A model generated the notes under the pieces. That model had not been told where the DNA came from. It saw only the letters and a list, made by a program, of their open reading frames with translations, and ran no database searches. From Myrica gale (lineage: Eukaryota > Streptophyta > Magnoliopsida > Fagales > Myricaceae): a stretch of DNA of 64,000 nt. The stretch is from positions 12,609,001-12,673,000 of the forward strand of contig OZ005603.1 in assembly GCA_963930655.1 (NCBI GenBank). Reading direction: 5' to 3'. Below are positions 47,570 through 59,396 of this stretch, one piece after another (within the stretch, counting starts at the first letter, position 1; every line of letters starts with the position of its first letter). A program made the translations under genes and the position numbers.

Positions 47570-47804
47570 TACTTCCTTGTTCTTCTTTTCCTTCTTTTCT
47601 TTATCTTTTATCGTATCTCTTCTCCTCCTCTTCCCTCCTTCTTGGTCTTTTTTTAATCTTTCTCTCTCTTTCTACTTTATCAATTTTTCTTCCTCTCTCT
47701 CTCTCCTATTTCTTACTCCCTATTCTTTTTCTCTCTTCTTCACCAATTCCTCTCTTTTCTTCTCTCTGCCCCTCTTTTTGTTTTTGTTCTTCTCTTTCTC
47801 TCTT

Positions 47805-47835
<31 letters not shown>

Positions 47836-47936
47836 TTCTTCTATTTCTCTATTTCTCTCTCTCCATCTCTTTCTCTCTTATCGTCCTTCCCTCTCGTTTA
47901 CTTCTTCTCTTTCTTTTTTCTTTCTCTTTCTTCTTC

Positions 47937-47978
<42 letters not shown>

Positions 47979-48135
47979 CATCTCTTTCTCTTTTATTGTC
48001 CTCCCTCTCTTTTACTTCTATTTCTTTTCTCTTTCTCTTCCTTCTTCTATTTCCCTCTTCCTTTCATTTTCTCTCTCTTCCTTATCAATTATCCTTATTA
48101 TTTTCCATATCCACTTATTTTTCCTAGATCAACCT
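47570..48135 (+). repeat. Polypyrimidine tract with CTT and CT microsatellites
   Basis: About 560 bp almost purely C and T on the plus strand, including (TTC)n near 47806-47832 and (CT)n near 47943-47973. The long Phe/Leu/Ser frame here is a by-product of this composition. Confidence 0.85.
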
Positions 48136-48378
48136 CCAAAGTCTCTTTCTCTTATGGCTCACAAAGAAATTGCAGGTTATATCAAAAGCTTTTTATCTTG
48201 TGCAAAGATCAAAGGGGATCTTCAGTGACTCTAGACCAGTCGATCACATTATGTTGCAAAATAACCTTTATCGTTGCAGTTCTTATCTTCTAGTTGTTGA
48301 ACTCGATGATTTGCAGTTATTTGTGTGGATTTCTATTAGAATTGCTTCTGCGACAGCCTTTTTTAGTGACGATGACAA

Positions 48379-50377
48379 CAGAGGCGGAACCAGCTAAGGG
48401 CGGTGGGGGGCGGCCGCCCCTCAGCGCCGGAAAATCTTTGAAGACATTTTTTTTATAATGGGTCGCACCCCTTAGATCAGGCCCACCGCCTCTGACCCAA
48501 CCTCCCCTAGTTTGGCGCCCAGGCTCTCAATATCAAAGACCCAGGCCCACGCCGACCCAACCCGTATTTTCCCCCCTTTCTCACTCTCACTCTCACTCTA
48601 CTCTCCCTCGCGACGGCAGCCTTTGTCCCTCTCTCCTCATCACTCCGCTGCGTTCTCCGCTAGCCCTCTCTCTCTCTGCCATTCTGCCTCTCTCTCTTCT
48701 CCTCCGGACGGTCCTTCACAAAAAATTCCCCTCTCTCTCTCTCTCCGACTCTCCCCCTTCCCTTTCTGCCTCTAGAGTCTCGGCCCTCTTCGACTCCATC
48801 CCTCTGGGCTCTCTGTCATCTGAGCTCACTCCTTCTCCACACGGGGACTACCGTCCACACCACAACCACATGCCACATGTCTCTCTCTCTCTCTCCGGCT
48901 CTCTTTCTTCGAATCTCCAGAGACCAGCCTCCAAATCTGGTAATCTCTCAAGTCTCAACTCTAAGTTTCAACTCTCTCTTGTTTATTTTTCAATTAGTGT
49001 CTACTGTCTAGTGATGAAATTTATTTTAATTTTTACTTAATAATGTGATGATATTTGATTAGGAATTTTGGATTATTGAATTCGTATAGTGGCTAGAAAT
49101 TGCAATTCAAAGATTGGGTGACACACACTTAACATTGTTTTATCACATATCTGCAATATTGGACTCTTGCTAATATCCCTGAATCATTATAAATTGTACT
49201 TGTACAACATGTTTAACTTGTTATATTGTTGGTAATACTTTGATCCCAGTTGTTAGTTAGTCTAAGTATCTGATTGAACTTTGTTTGAGTTTCAAAGAAG
49301 AAAAATAAAAGATAAGATAGTTCTCTTTGGAACCATCTAAATTGGAGGGTTTTGTGTGGGTATGTTGGTGGGTAGGTTTGGCTGTTTGAATCTTTCTCCC
49401 CTTTATTAACCTTTTATAACTTTTACTTGGGTTCAACATTTGGAATCACTTCTCTCTAAATTATCCTGTCTTTAATGTCTGAGATCAGTTTCTCAGTATG
49501 GACAAGTGTGCATAATTTGTGTTTGTATACTACGTTATGGTTATCCTATAAAATAATGAACATTCCATCCATTCATGTTCATTCTTGAAAGTTGTTTTCA
49601 TGTATACAGAGCATATATATGTTAAAAAGACATGGTACTCTGTTTCATTATTCATTACAAGTAATTAGCCTGTTGGTCAATGAGCTTTGAAGTCCCTGTC
49701 TTTTGAATAATTAGACATCCGCATTTTTGCAGAATTGTGTAACTTGGGTCTAATATAAGTTTTTCGAAATTAACGTTCTCCTATTTTACAGATAAAACCC
49801 AGATACTCTTTCAAGAGAAAGGAAATAAGATCAGGAGACTTTTAGGTATTTAATGATTCAATGGTGAGTTTCTTTTGTACGCATAACTTGTTCAACTCCT
49901 TAGTTTGTGGTATTGAGGTGATGAGTATCGTCATTCACTCTCATGTCTTCCCTTGTCTCCGCTATCTTGACTTCTCGCTTTGCGTGGAACCACTATATCT
50001 TAATATCCCCATGGCCAGTGCTTGCAACCTTAAAAGAGAAAGCCAATGTAAGAAACATTTCTTCTACAAACGTCAGACTCAAGTAACCAAGAAATCAGGA
50101 AGATTTTCTTTAGATTATATAGCTGTTTTGAGATAGCTTACTGCGTATTTGCAAAGTTTAATCCTTACTTTCCCTTGTTTGTTTGCAAGACAACAGAAGT
50201 TAAAATGTCATTCCAAGTTTTAGGTTTGAAAGGCATACATGCAATTTCAATGGATAGTCATATATTGTTTGTTGCATAACTCTAAGACACTTTTTTTGCA
50301 TTAAGTAGGAATTTTTTTTTCATCATTTCACCTTAGAAGTTTGCCCTCCTTCAAATTCAATCCTAGTTCGGCCACTG
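48379..50377 (+). mobile_element. Tip100-type hAT element, non-autonomous
   Basis: Ends CAGAGGCGGAACCAGC and, on the other strand, CAGTGGCCGAACTAGG; 8-bp duplication gatgacaa at 48371-48378 and 50378-50385. CT-rich leader 48560-48960. Same family as 5187-6899 (shared text near 49060-49110). No transposase domain seen. Confidence 0.8.
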
Positions 50378-50650
50378 GATGACAACCTCTAAGCCAAGTG
50401 ATCATGAGACCGGGATCACTCCGTTGATTCTATTTTTTCTCCCTCTTATTTATTTATTTTTATTTTTTTGCTGCTTTGCAATATATTGACTGCAATAAGA
50501 TAGTTGTTGCAGTTTCCTACCCCTATTTCTGTACCCTTGGTAATTGATATCAATATATATCAATCTTGTCTAAAAAAAGAAAAGGAAAGTAGTACCTCAT
50601 TTCTTATGGCCAATTTTCATGTCAATGTCTTGTGATTAATGACAAAGCGT

Positions 50651-53597
50651 CACTACAAAAAAACGGTCTATAGCAGTGGTCGCTGGGTCGGCGACCGCTG
50701 CTATAGGCCAAAAAAACGTTGTTATAGGTCATTTTGTCCTATAGCAGCGTTTTTTAGCGGCGGTCGCGACCGTCCCTATATCTCTGTTGCAATAGATATA
50801 CAGCGGCGGTTTGCGCGACCGCTAGTGAAGACCTCGAGTCTATAAAGCTAAAGGTCTGTGCCAGCCTTTTTTTTGTCATGTGCGAACATTTTTAAAGCAC
50901 CACTAATTTTTTTCTTATATTTTCCTAATCAGTAATACAAATTTATTTTAATAACCATAATTCATTGGATGTAAAAAAAGTAAGGGGTAAACTCATAGTT
51001 AACCTCATATCTTTGGGGCAAAATCAAGTTACTACCCTTATTTTCCAAACCAACAATTTGAGACCCCTATGTTTCAAAATCACTCAATCGTCGCCCCCCA
51101 TTTAAATTCACCGTCAAATGAGACGGTTTTTCGTAAAATGACCAGAATGCCCTTGATAAGTGATTGGTGGATGTCTAGACTGCCCTTGCTGTATTTGTGC
51201 CCAGACGAAGACCAAAGGTGAGTTTAGGACCAAAGGTGGTATACTATTGCAGGATCAATGAAATATGAAGCTACTTACAATTGACAAACACAAACAAGAA
51301 AATGAAATATGAAGGTACTTACAACGATTGCAGGATCATGGGGTCATAGCCTGAAAATACAAGTAAAACCAAGACCTTCAATCTAGTCAAGAAAATACAA
51401 GAAAAAAAATAAAACTATGCAGATCTATTCCTCAACTTTGCCTTTGATTACCTATTTATCAGAATCGCATAGTGCCCTGAAATCAATGAGATAGTGCCTT
51501 TGATTACCTATTTTTCCGCCGCTCGACTTCTCTTATAACTTGTACCCTTGGAGCAGGGGCATTTTTTTGGCACCCACTGATTTCTCCTCAACGCCCTGCA
51601 CATTGTAGCGTTCTCTTGGTATTTAGAAAAAAAGATAATAGTAAGGTCAGACCAACAATAAAGGAATAGATGCACCACTTACACAAGCCAATGAGGTGGT
51701 ACTTGCAGTTAGATGTCGGTTATTGTGTGAGTGGACGAGTGAGATTAGAAGTTGAAAAATTTAATGGTTGAAAAAATGTCACGTCATTTAATAAAACCAG
51801 ATCGGATTTGCGGGTCAGATTTGTGGATCGGGTTAATTAAATAACGTGACATTTTTTCAGCCATTAGATTTTTCAACTTCTAATCTCACCCGTCCACTCA
51901 CACAATAACCCCACTAACACAATAACTTTTGCCCTTGCAGTTACTAAGATGATGTATCTCAAGGATATCAAGAGAGAGAGAGGGAAAGAGAGAGAATTTG
52001 GGCAATATCCCACAATAAAATCCAGAAAGAAACAACAAAAACCATAAAATTGCAAGCACGAATTAGTTGGGCGGTTCGATAGGTTTGTCCACGTGCATTC
52101 CGTAGGGCGTAGAACTCCAAGAAATTTGGGGGCGGGGTGTTCGGGGGAAAATACCTTGACACTGATCGAGGAGGATGTCCTCGTTGTGGAAGCATTGATC
52201 GGCGGCGGAGGCAACGTCTTTGTAATGGTTGGAGGAGGCTAAGCGTTTCTGGAGATGGGAGAGGAAGATGCGGGCCTCCACACGGGTGGTCGGATCCTCG
52301 AGGCGCTCCAACACGAATCTGAATGCAACGTAGGCGTGATCACCAGACTGCTCGCACTCCTTCAAGAACTCTTCCACCGTAAACCCCATTACTCTATCTC
52401 ACTCTCGCTCAGACAAAAGCAGAAACAGAGATAGGATAGTCACTTTTTGCTTCCAAGGATTGGGCGCCAGCTTTTCCCGCCGAGCTTTTCCCAGCTCTTA
52501 TTTTCGGTCATAAGTGTTGATGTTCTTTTTTATTATTATTTTTATTTTATTTTATAAGTGTTGGTGTTTCCATTATAATTTTGTTACACATTTTTTAGTT
52601 ACACGTGTAGTTTGAATTCTAAATTTCGATACATATTTATTAATCATAACTGAAGGTCACCAAAAGTTGGTAGTAATAATCTTAATTCTATTTTTCATAA
52701 CGAGTATAATAACCTTAATTAAAATAAGTTGGTAATAATACTATATAATACTTATAATTTAAAAGTATAATACTTTCTATATAGCATTGCATGATCTATT
52801 ATAAGTGTTTATCATATACATGATATGTACTAATTAAACTAAGTACTTTATATGTATGTACCTACATAATGACTTAAATCATAGTCTCTAGGACCATATA
52901 TTAAGTTATATACTTTAATAGCATAAGCTAATCTCATAATATATTTTTGTTTGAAATTAAATAATATGTCCTAGTTAAATATTATTATATTCACAATATA
53001 TATGCTCATTATAAGTATGATAATAGATATTTTATAAACTATTTAGATTTAGTCAATAAATATGTACTTACTATAAAAACTATAGGTTAAATTTAAAATA
53101 TATCACATAACAACTTCAATGTTCATAACACTCTCTCTAATTCAATATTTTATTAAGTATGTCCTTTAAAATATTTTTTTTTCAATTACATCACCAAATA
53201 AAAATATATATTAAAAGGAATAAAATAATAAATAAAAGTAATTATTAAAATATAATAATTTATAATTAAATAATAAATTTTTTTCACATATACCTATAGC
53301 AGTGTTTGTGTCACAAACGCTGCTAAAGGTGGGTACCTACAGTGGCGGTCACTGCGACCGCCGCTGTAGGCACTAATTTTTTAGCTGCGTTTTTTCGCAA
53401 AACGCTACGAAAAGGAGGGTCTATAGCGGCGGTCAGTGACTGCACTAAAGGTACTACCCTTAACGGCGTTTTACACAAAACGCTGCTAAAGGGGGGTCTA
53501 TAGTTACCGCCGCTAAAAGATCGCTCTATAGACCCCTTTAGCAGCGTTTTTAACGGTGCTTTTAACGACCGCCGCTATAGACCTGTTTTTTTTAATG
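50651..53597. mobile_element. Non-autonomous CACTA transposon carrying a host exon
   Basis: The left end CACTACAAAAAAACGGTCTA pairs with the right end on the other strand, CATTAAAAAAAACAGGTCTA. The 3-bp duplication cgt flanks it (50648-50650 and 53598-53600). Subterminal arrays of CTATAGC[AG]GCGG in both orientations fill 50667-50845 and 53290-53580. No transposase is present. The interior holds exon 1 of a methionine S-methyltransferase gene with its 5' flank and part of intron 1. Confidence 0.85.
52155..52389 (-). pseudogene. Captured exon 1 of methionine S-methyltransferase
   Basis: The minus-strand frame starts ATG at 52389: MGFTVEEFLKECEQSGDHAY, then VAFRFVLERLEDPTTRVEAR, then IFLSHLQKRL, ending DILLDQCQ at a proper donor (TGTCAAG before GTATTT). 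Plant MMT proteins begin the same way (VDEFLxxCxQSGDxAYxAxR...LERLEDPxTRxxARIFLSxLxKR...DxxLDQYEG). MMT makes S-methylmethionine from methionine and AdoMet. No later MMT exon (for example the methyltransferase GCGNGWISIAIA motif) is found downstream, so the remaining roughly 1000 residues are missing. About 60 bp of 5' UTR-like sequence and intron 1 were carried with it. Confidence 0.82.
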
Positions 53598-54216
53598 CGT
53601 AGTACAAACTCATCCCATAGCTGTCATTATCTTGTGATCAAGGACAACACTATACAAATTACTAAGGAATATTGTAGAATGAGGGCTACAACTTCATTAC
53701 CTAAAATAAATTAACGTAATAAAGAAAGAAATAGGTGGCAGGTTTGGTAGGAGTAAAGTGGGAAATAAGAAAAATAAAATAAAATGAAGCTTCTGATTAG
53801 ACGTTGAGCATGCACGCACAAGTGAGTTTATGAAGCTCCCATGCCTCGATTGCCACTAGACACAAGTCAGACATTATTTTCAAGCCAAAGACAACCCTAG
53901 GACATGTACAGCGACATGCCAGTGTTTCTACCCGCCGCTAAAATTATTCATATATTTTTTGCCCATTTGCATTATAACACGACCACTTTCTATATTCTAA
54001 TTACATTCCCTAAGATAACGACCTCTCAGCGCCGAATCCAAAAGCAGAAAGGTAAAGAGAAACAAAAAATAAATAAAAGAAAGATCCCCTGCCAACATGT
54101 AAGGCTTTCCCTGTGGCTGAGAGCCCGAGGCTCTGAGAGAGAGAGAGTTTTGCTAAGGATTCTTTACTACTTTCCTTTTTCTCTTTAAAATATATGATAG
54201 TTCAGAGCAGACAAAT

Positions 54217-57200
54217 TCAGTTGCGGGATTCGCCCCACATTTCCAAAAGGTACTTCTGGCACCTGCTGCAACAGCTGCCATTTACGTACAGCAAATCTGG
54301 CCTTGCTCTTTTGGTCCTTTTGGGACTGGCTCTTTTGGACCCTTCTTCACTGCCACTGGTCCCACTGCCACCGCTGTGCTTAAGGTTGTGCCTATATTCC
54401 ACCGCAACCTGCTCAAACACTTCAACCTCAAACATGTTAAGCTTGAGCTTTGGTTTCATGTGGTCTCTCACATACGCAAAAGCCAACTGATCTCTTGGGT
54501 TAAAGGCCTCCAACTCGTTGAACAATAGGCAGGAGAAGAGGTTGCTGCGCAGTCCATGCTTCCTTAAGATCAAAGCACTGTCTGGTACATCTGAGAAAGA
54601 GGCAAATGGAAAAGTCAGTATATATACCTTCATACCCAGAGAATCCTGTCGGTTCCTCCTGGCATATAGATAATTTAATGAGGGGGGTTAGGTAATATTG
54701 ACATTTGACCTAACACAAGGAGAAGTAAATAAAGAACAAATATATGTGGACGAAAAATAACCAAAAAAAACTGTATTATATACGCGACGTATGCATGTGA
54801 TACTCATACACGTCCGATGGTTTGGAAACGGTGCCTTTTACTTCCAAAAGCATATTTCTAGATAAAAAAAATTGATTAGATGATCACGAGGACCACACTG
54901 TCCTCAAAATTTTACTGTATTGGGACCACGATTAAGTTTAGGACAATATTGCCTCTCGTCCACCTATCGTTTCCATTCAACTTTTGCTTAAAAATATGCC
55001 TAAAACTTAATAAATTGTACTTCTGTAATCATGAAGTTATTTGAAAAAACTTCAAAATATAAACACAGAAATTTTAAATTTTTTCAGAAAAGTATTAAAA
55101 CAATTATGAGGGTTAAATTGACATTTCGTTTTTTAGATTCCATGGTAGAGAATGCAAAGTATAAAACAGTACTTGAGTGACAAAATGTAACGAAATCGAA
55201 AATTCAGATTGTAAAGTGTTAGAATTCTAATAGTACATAAAGCATATATTTAACTCTAAATTTTTAGATTTCTAAATCAAAGGTTAAATACACTTTCGCC
55301 TCTCGATTTTTGGAGTTCTGACACTTTGTTCCCACTTTATTTCATATAAAATATAATTATAAAAAAATATGAGCTTAAAATTATTTTAACTAAAATAATA
55401 ATTTTCGTCCAAATTAACAAAAGACAAAGTGTAAATAAGTTGTAGTTGAGGAGCGAAATATGATAAAATTGAAAATATGAGTTATTATTAAATGCAATAG
55501 TAGATGGAAAAGTATATATTTTTTTTCATATTATTGGGTAGACTTGCTTTTACTGTAATTAGTTTCATTTGTGTTCCTGTCACATCTTTGGCATCTGTGG
55601 CAAGCGTGAGGCTGCTGAAGTACCTACTTGAACTATTTTACTCACCTTCTCGTATTAGAGTTGAATCTCCAAACACTAAACAATACGAGTACGAAGATGA
55701 GTTTGGAAGATTTCACACAAAACAAAGCAGTTATTATGGCTTCTAAGAATTTACTAATTGGAGTGATGAGTGCTTATGGACTGGCACCTGGTTTGGTTGA
55801 GCCTCCACCAGGGGAAGTAATCATGGTTTCACGACTTTCTCTCGTGAAATAATCATCTGAGGAAGCTATTAACCTAACAAACCGTATGATCTGATCGAGA
55901 AGTCAAACATTTGGAAATAATATTTCCTCTCTCCCGGTACGTAGTTCCCAATAATATTTCCAAAACAAATTTATCAGGCAGAGACGAAGTTAAGGGAGGT
56001 TGGCGGGGCCATGGTTGCCCCAACCCTCCAAAAGCTCTTAAAAAAACAACATATTCTTTACCCTCTTTCAATGAATTTTTGAACTCTTTTTTTTAATATA
56101 TGTTTTATTCATTTTGGACCCCTATAAGTATTTTTCTTGTAATTGGCCCGCCAATAGGTAATTGATGGCTTCGTTCTGGGTAAAGTGTGGTGATGAAAAA
56201 AAAACAGTGAGGTGTGAGTGTTGTGTTACCTGAGGGATAGGGCAGCTTCTTGGGACTCCATGGCTGCAACCCGTTGTCACAATATGTCTCCATTTGGGTC
56301 TTCAAGGCATCGACATCCCACCATTTCTTCCACCTTGCCGTCGCCATTGCTTCTTCCATGGTATGAACATAGAATGGATGTTTTGGTATGGCCATATCTG
56401 CATCCTCTGATACAAGTGTGTGTATCAACAATAACGGATCCACCATTAGCTGCAGCTTCGCGTCTATCCAGATGCTGAATTTTGAGTTCGGGAAAAGTCT
56501 GTGAACTAAATATTTAGGTATCACTCCATTCATGGCGGGGTTCTCATACAGGTCCTTGCTCAAGACTCTAACAATTCTCCATGAGCCTATCTTATATTCC
56601 CGTGTACTTGTCGAAATTAATTTGTGGTATTCGAATCCTCTGAGGGTAATATCATCTACAAACATAAAGAAACATACATTATCTAATGTTTTGGATCCAA
56701 GACCTCTTGGCTGCCGGATTTTGTCGTGATCATTGAAGATTGCCGAGACTACGACCGCGCCCTTACAGTTTTCCATTGCAACTCGATCTGAATTTCAGAA
56801 AAACAAAAGAACATCACAATTCAAACAGACTGCTAGATGTTAAACGAAAATGTACGTCCCTGAAAAGTTTGCCTGATATCTCCTTTTTTTCACAGAGGAT
56901 GGAACTTCTAAACTTTGCCAAAAGCGAACTATATATATAATTTCACGCAGTAAATTTTTTATGAAAGCTCCTAGTTCTTGGTTATATCCAAAATGTGAGC
57001 ACAGTTCTTATAGATTCAGCTGAGAGGAAAAGATACAACAACCAAAACGAGAAAAAAGGGCAAAAAGAAAAAAGAAAAAGAAAAAAGTAAAGCTGAATTC
57101 CCGAGAATTACGGTACAAAACTAACCGTAATTGCTAAGTGGAAATTTCTTCAAGAATCCGCAAGGAACTTCTACGCTAGTGTTTTCATGATCAAAATAAG

Positions 57201-57691
57201 AAATCCTTTTCAGGGTGCTGAAATTCCCACCGAAACTATCAGCCTGGCCCTGCATATACCTTAAAACCGGGGAGGGCAGCCAAGAATTCTTACACAAATC
57301 TTGGATCTCCTTCAACACCATCCAATAATCTGAAGACAGAAACGAAAATACATTATCAAAATACGATAATTACGTTAATCTAAACTGACGGCAAAAGGAC
57401 TACGACCCGAAAAACAAAAGCAGGGGTACCTGAGAAGAAGACAGGAGAAGAGCAAGAAGAACGGTGGGTAGGGATGGCGTACTTGTGCTCGCCATAGGAG
57501 AGAGGATAGGAGAAGAGAGGGGCCTGAACTGGGTCGAAGGGTGAAGATCTGAAGAGGCATTTGGTTTGGGAGAGAGCGGTGTAGAGAGCGAGAAACAGGG
57601 AGAGGAAAAGATAGAGAAGAGAGAAACAGAGGAGCTTTGATTGAAAGAGGAGAGGTGTGGACGTTGCCTTCCCCATAAAGCGAAATCCCAT
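54217..57691 (-). CDS. TOD1: TOD1-like protein (DUF616), ceramidase/turgor regulator
   Basis: Complement join of 57691-57430, 57329-57126, 56787-56230 and 54590-54217. Phases agree and the total is 1398 nt, 465 residues plus stop; Arabidopsis TOD1 (At5g46220) is about 460. TOD1 was reported as a Golgi alkaline ceramidase that controls turgor in pollen tubes and guard cells; DUF616 is also related to MUCI70-type putative glycosyltransferases. A membrane anchor LLCFSLLYLFLSLFLALYT lies at about residues 20-38. Family motifs: FDPVQAPLFSYPLSYGEHKY, GQADSFGGNFSTLKRISYF, SAIFNDHDKIRQP, PAMNGVIPKYLVHRLFPNSK, SIWIDAKLQLMVDPLLLIH, EEAMATARWKKWWDVDALK, LILRKHGLRSNLFSC and FNPRDQLAFAYVRDHMKPK. The 1.6-kb third intron holds no recognised element. 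Intact. Confidence 0.93.
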
Positions 57692-57954
57692 GAGTTTCCA
57701 CGCCTAGGATTGTTCTTTCATTTTGTTTCCTTTTTTCAGTTACATGCTTCCCTCACTTTTGTTTATGATCCCAAGTACCGGCCTCATAATAAGAGTTTGT
57801 AAACCCCACCAAAAAAATCGTACTGGCAAGTGGGATGAGATTAAATGGGAAAACTACAACCTCTATATATATTTATATAAATGGCCTTGACCAGGACAGC
57901 TGCGAGAATTGGCAATTAATGCTCTAAGCTACTTGCAAGGTGATAGATATTCCG

Positions 57955-58310
57955 CCGCACCAAAAAAAACAATTCTTTCCAAAATTTTGAAAGCAAAAAA
58001 AAAAAAAAAAAAACTGAAAATCTAAAGTTTCAAAAATTTCAATACAAAAATTAATAATTTTTACACAAATTTTAATTTTTTTTTAAATTCAATCAAATCT
58101 TCTCTCTTTACTTTTTTTTACCATATTATAATATTTTGTATTAAAAATTTCCATCAAATCATATCTACATCTTTTTACATACTACAATAAAAATCAATTT
58201 ACAATCAAATATCTTTAAAAGAAATTTATCAACCTCATAAAAAATTAATAAAATTCAAATCCACTTAAATATTTACACCATAAAACCCAGATAAAAGAGA
58301 GAACCCATGG
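57955..58310. mobile_element. Degenerate MITE (36785 family)
   Basis: 'ttccaaaattttgaaagc' at the left and 'accataaaacccag' at the right enclose text that is the reverse complement style of 36785-37130. Contains an A-run at 57994-58012. Confidence 0.45.
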
Positions 58311-58339
58311 ATCATAGCCTAGCACATCAAATTTTTTTT

Positions 58340-58937
58340 GGCTTAATTATCTCACTGGTCCCTGTGGTATCTGACTTTTACAAAATAGTCTCTGTAGTAT
58401 GACTTTCAACAAAATGATCCATGTGGTATAGTTTTGAGGCAAATTAGTCTCTATAGTATGATTTTCAACAAACGGTCCATGTGGTATAGTTTTGAGACAA
58501 ATTAATCTCTCCGTTCAACTGCTGTCATCCACTTAACGGGAAAGTGTTGTACATGTCACTTGTCATTCACACGTTGACACGTTAGCAGCCGTAGTGGAAG
58601 ATGAATCTCGCGCGTTTATTCCACTGGATCGAACCAATTGAGTCTAAGGGTGAGGTTGAGACTAATTCTACGAGCTAAAAAAAAGTATATCACTCGTGAT
58701 TTTTATATAACTCTTGATTTGGGTACTAATGCTAAAAAACACGTGTCAACACGTGATTTGGACAGAGGGACTAATTTGTCTTAAAACTATACCACAGGGA
58801 CCGTTTTGTTGAAAGTCATACCACAGTGACTAATTTGTCTAAAAAATATACAATAAGGACCATTTTGTTGAAAGTCATACCACAAGGACTATTTTGTAAA
58901 AGTTGGATACCACAGGGACTTGTAAGGTAATTAAGCC
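58340..58937. mobile_element. Foldback MITE
   Basis: Inverted ends GGCTTAATTATCTCACTGGT and, on the other strand, GGCTTAATTACCTTACAAGT, with phrases like 'ggtatgactttcaacaaaa' mirrored across the element. Flanks are runs of T (8-bp duplication likely). Confidence 0.7.
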
Positions 58938-59022
58938 TTTTTTTTCAAGGCAGACCCAACACATCCGAAGCATGAAGGCTAGACTTTCAATACCACTTAA
59001 CAGTTAAATAAATTTTATAGAA

Positions 59023-59396
59023 ATTAGTATTTTAGTCCTTAGGTTTTGGACACTTTTCCATTTTAATCCTTTACTTTCAACTTTCAAATTTTTAGTCATC
59101 GGATCTTCTTTTTTGAAGAAATGGTCATTCCGTTAGTCTGCCGTTTATATGCTTAACGACACATGAAGCGGTCGACCGGGCATATATGTTGAAAGTGAGA
59201 GGTCGACCGCTTCATGTAGCGGTCGGCTGAACAAATTTGCTGACGTGTCAGAGAGCTCTGTTAAGCGTATAGATGACAGACTGACGGAAGGACCATTTTG
59301 TCAAACAAAGAAAACTTAAGGACTAAAATTTTGAAAGTTGAAAGTGAAAGACTAAAATGAAAAAGTACTCAAAACCTAGGGACTAAAAAGTAGATT
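59023..59396. mobile_element. Foldback MITE with GGTCGACCG core
   Basis: 'tttagtccttaggttttgga' at the left is mirrored by 'caaaacctagggactaaaa' at the right. The centre carries 'gcggtcgaccg' palindromes similar to those in the solo LTR at 2958-4237. Confidence 0.6.

Noticed and set aside
47511-48293. 260-codon frame rich in Phe, Leu and Ser
   Set aside because: It is a translation of a CT/CTT polypyrimidine tract, with no domain or gene context.
51873-52214. 113-codon minus-strand frame overlapping the MMT exon
   Set aside because: It is in a different frame from the MMT match and runs into intron text.
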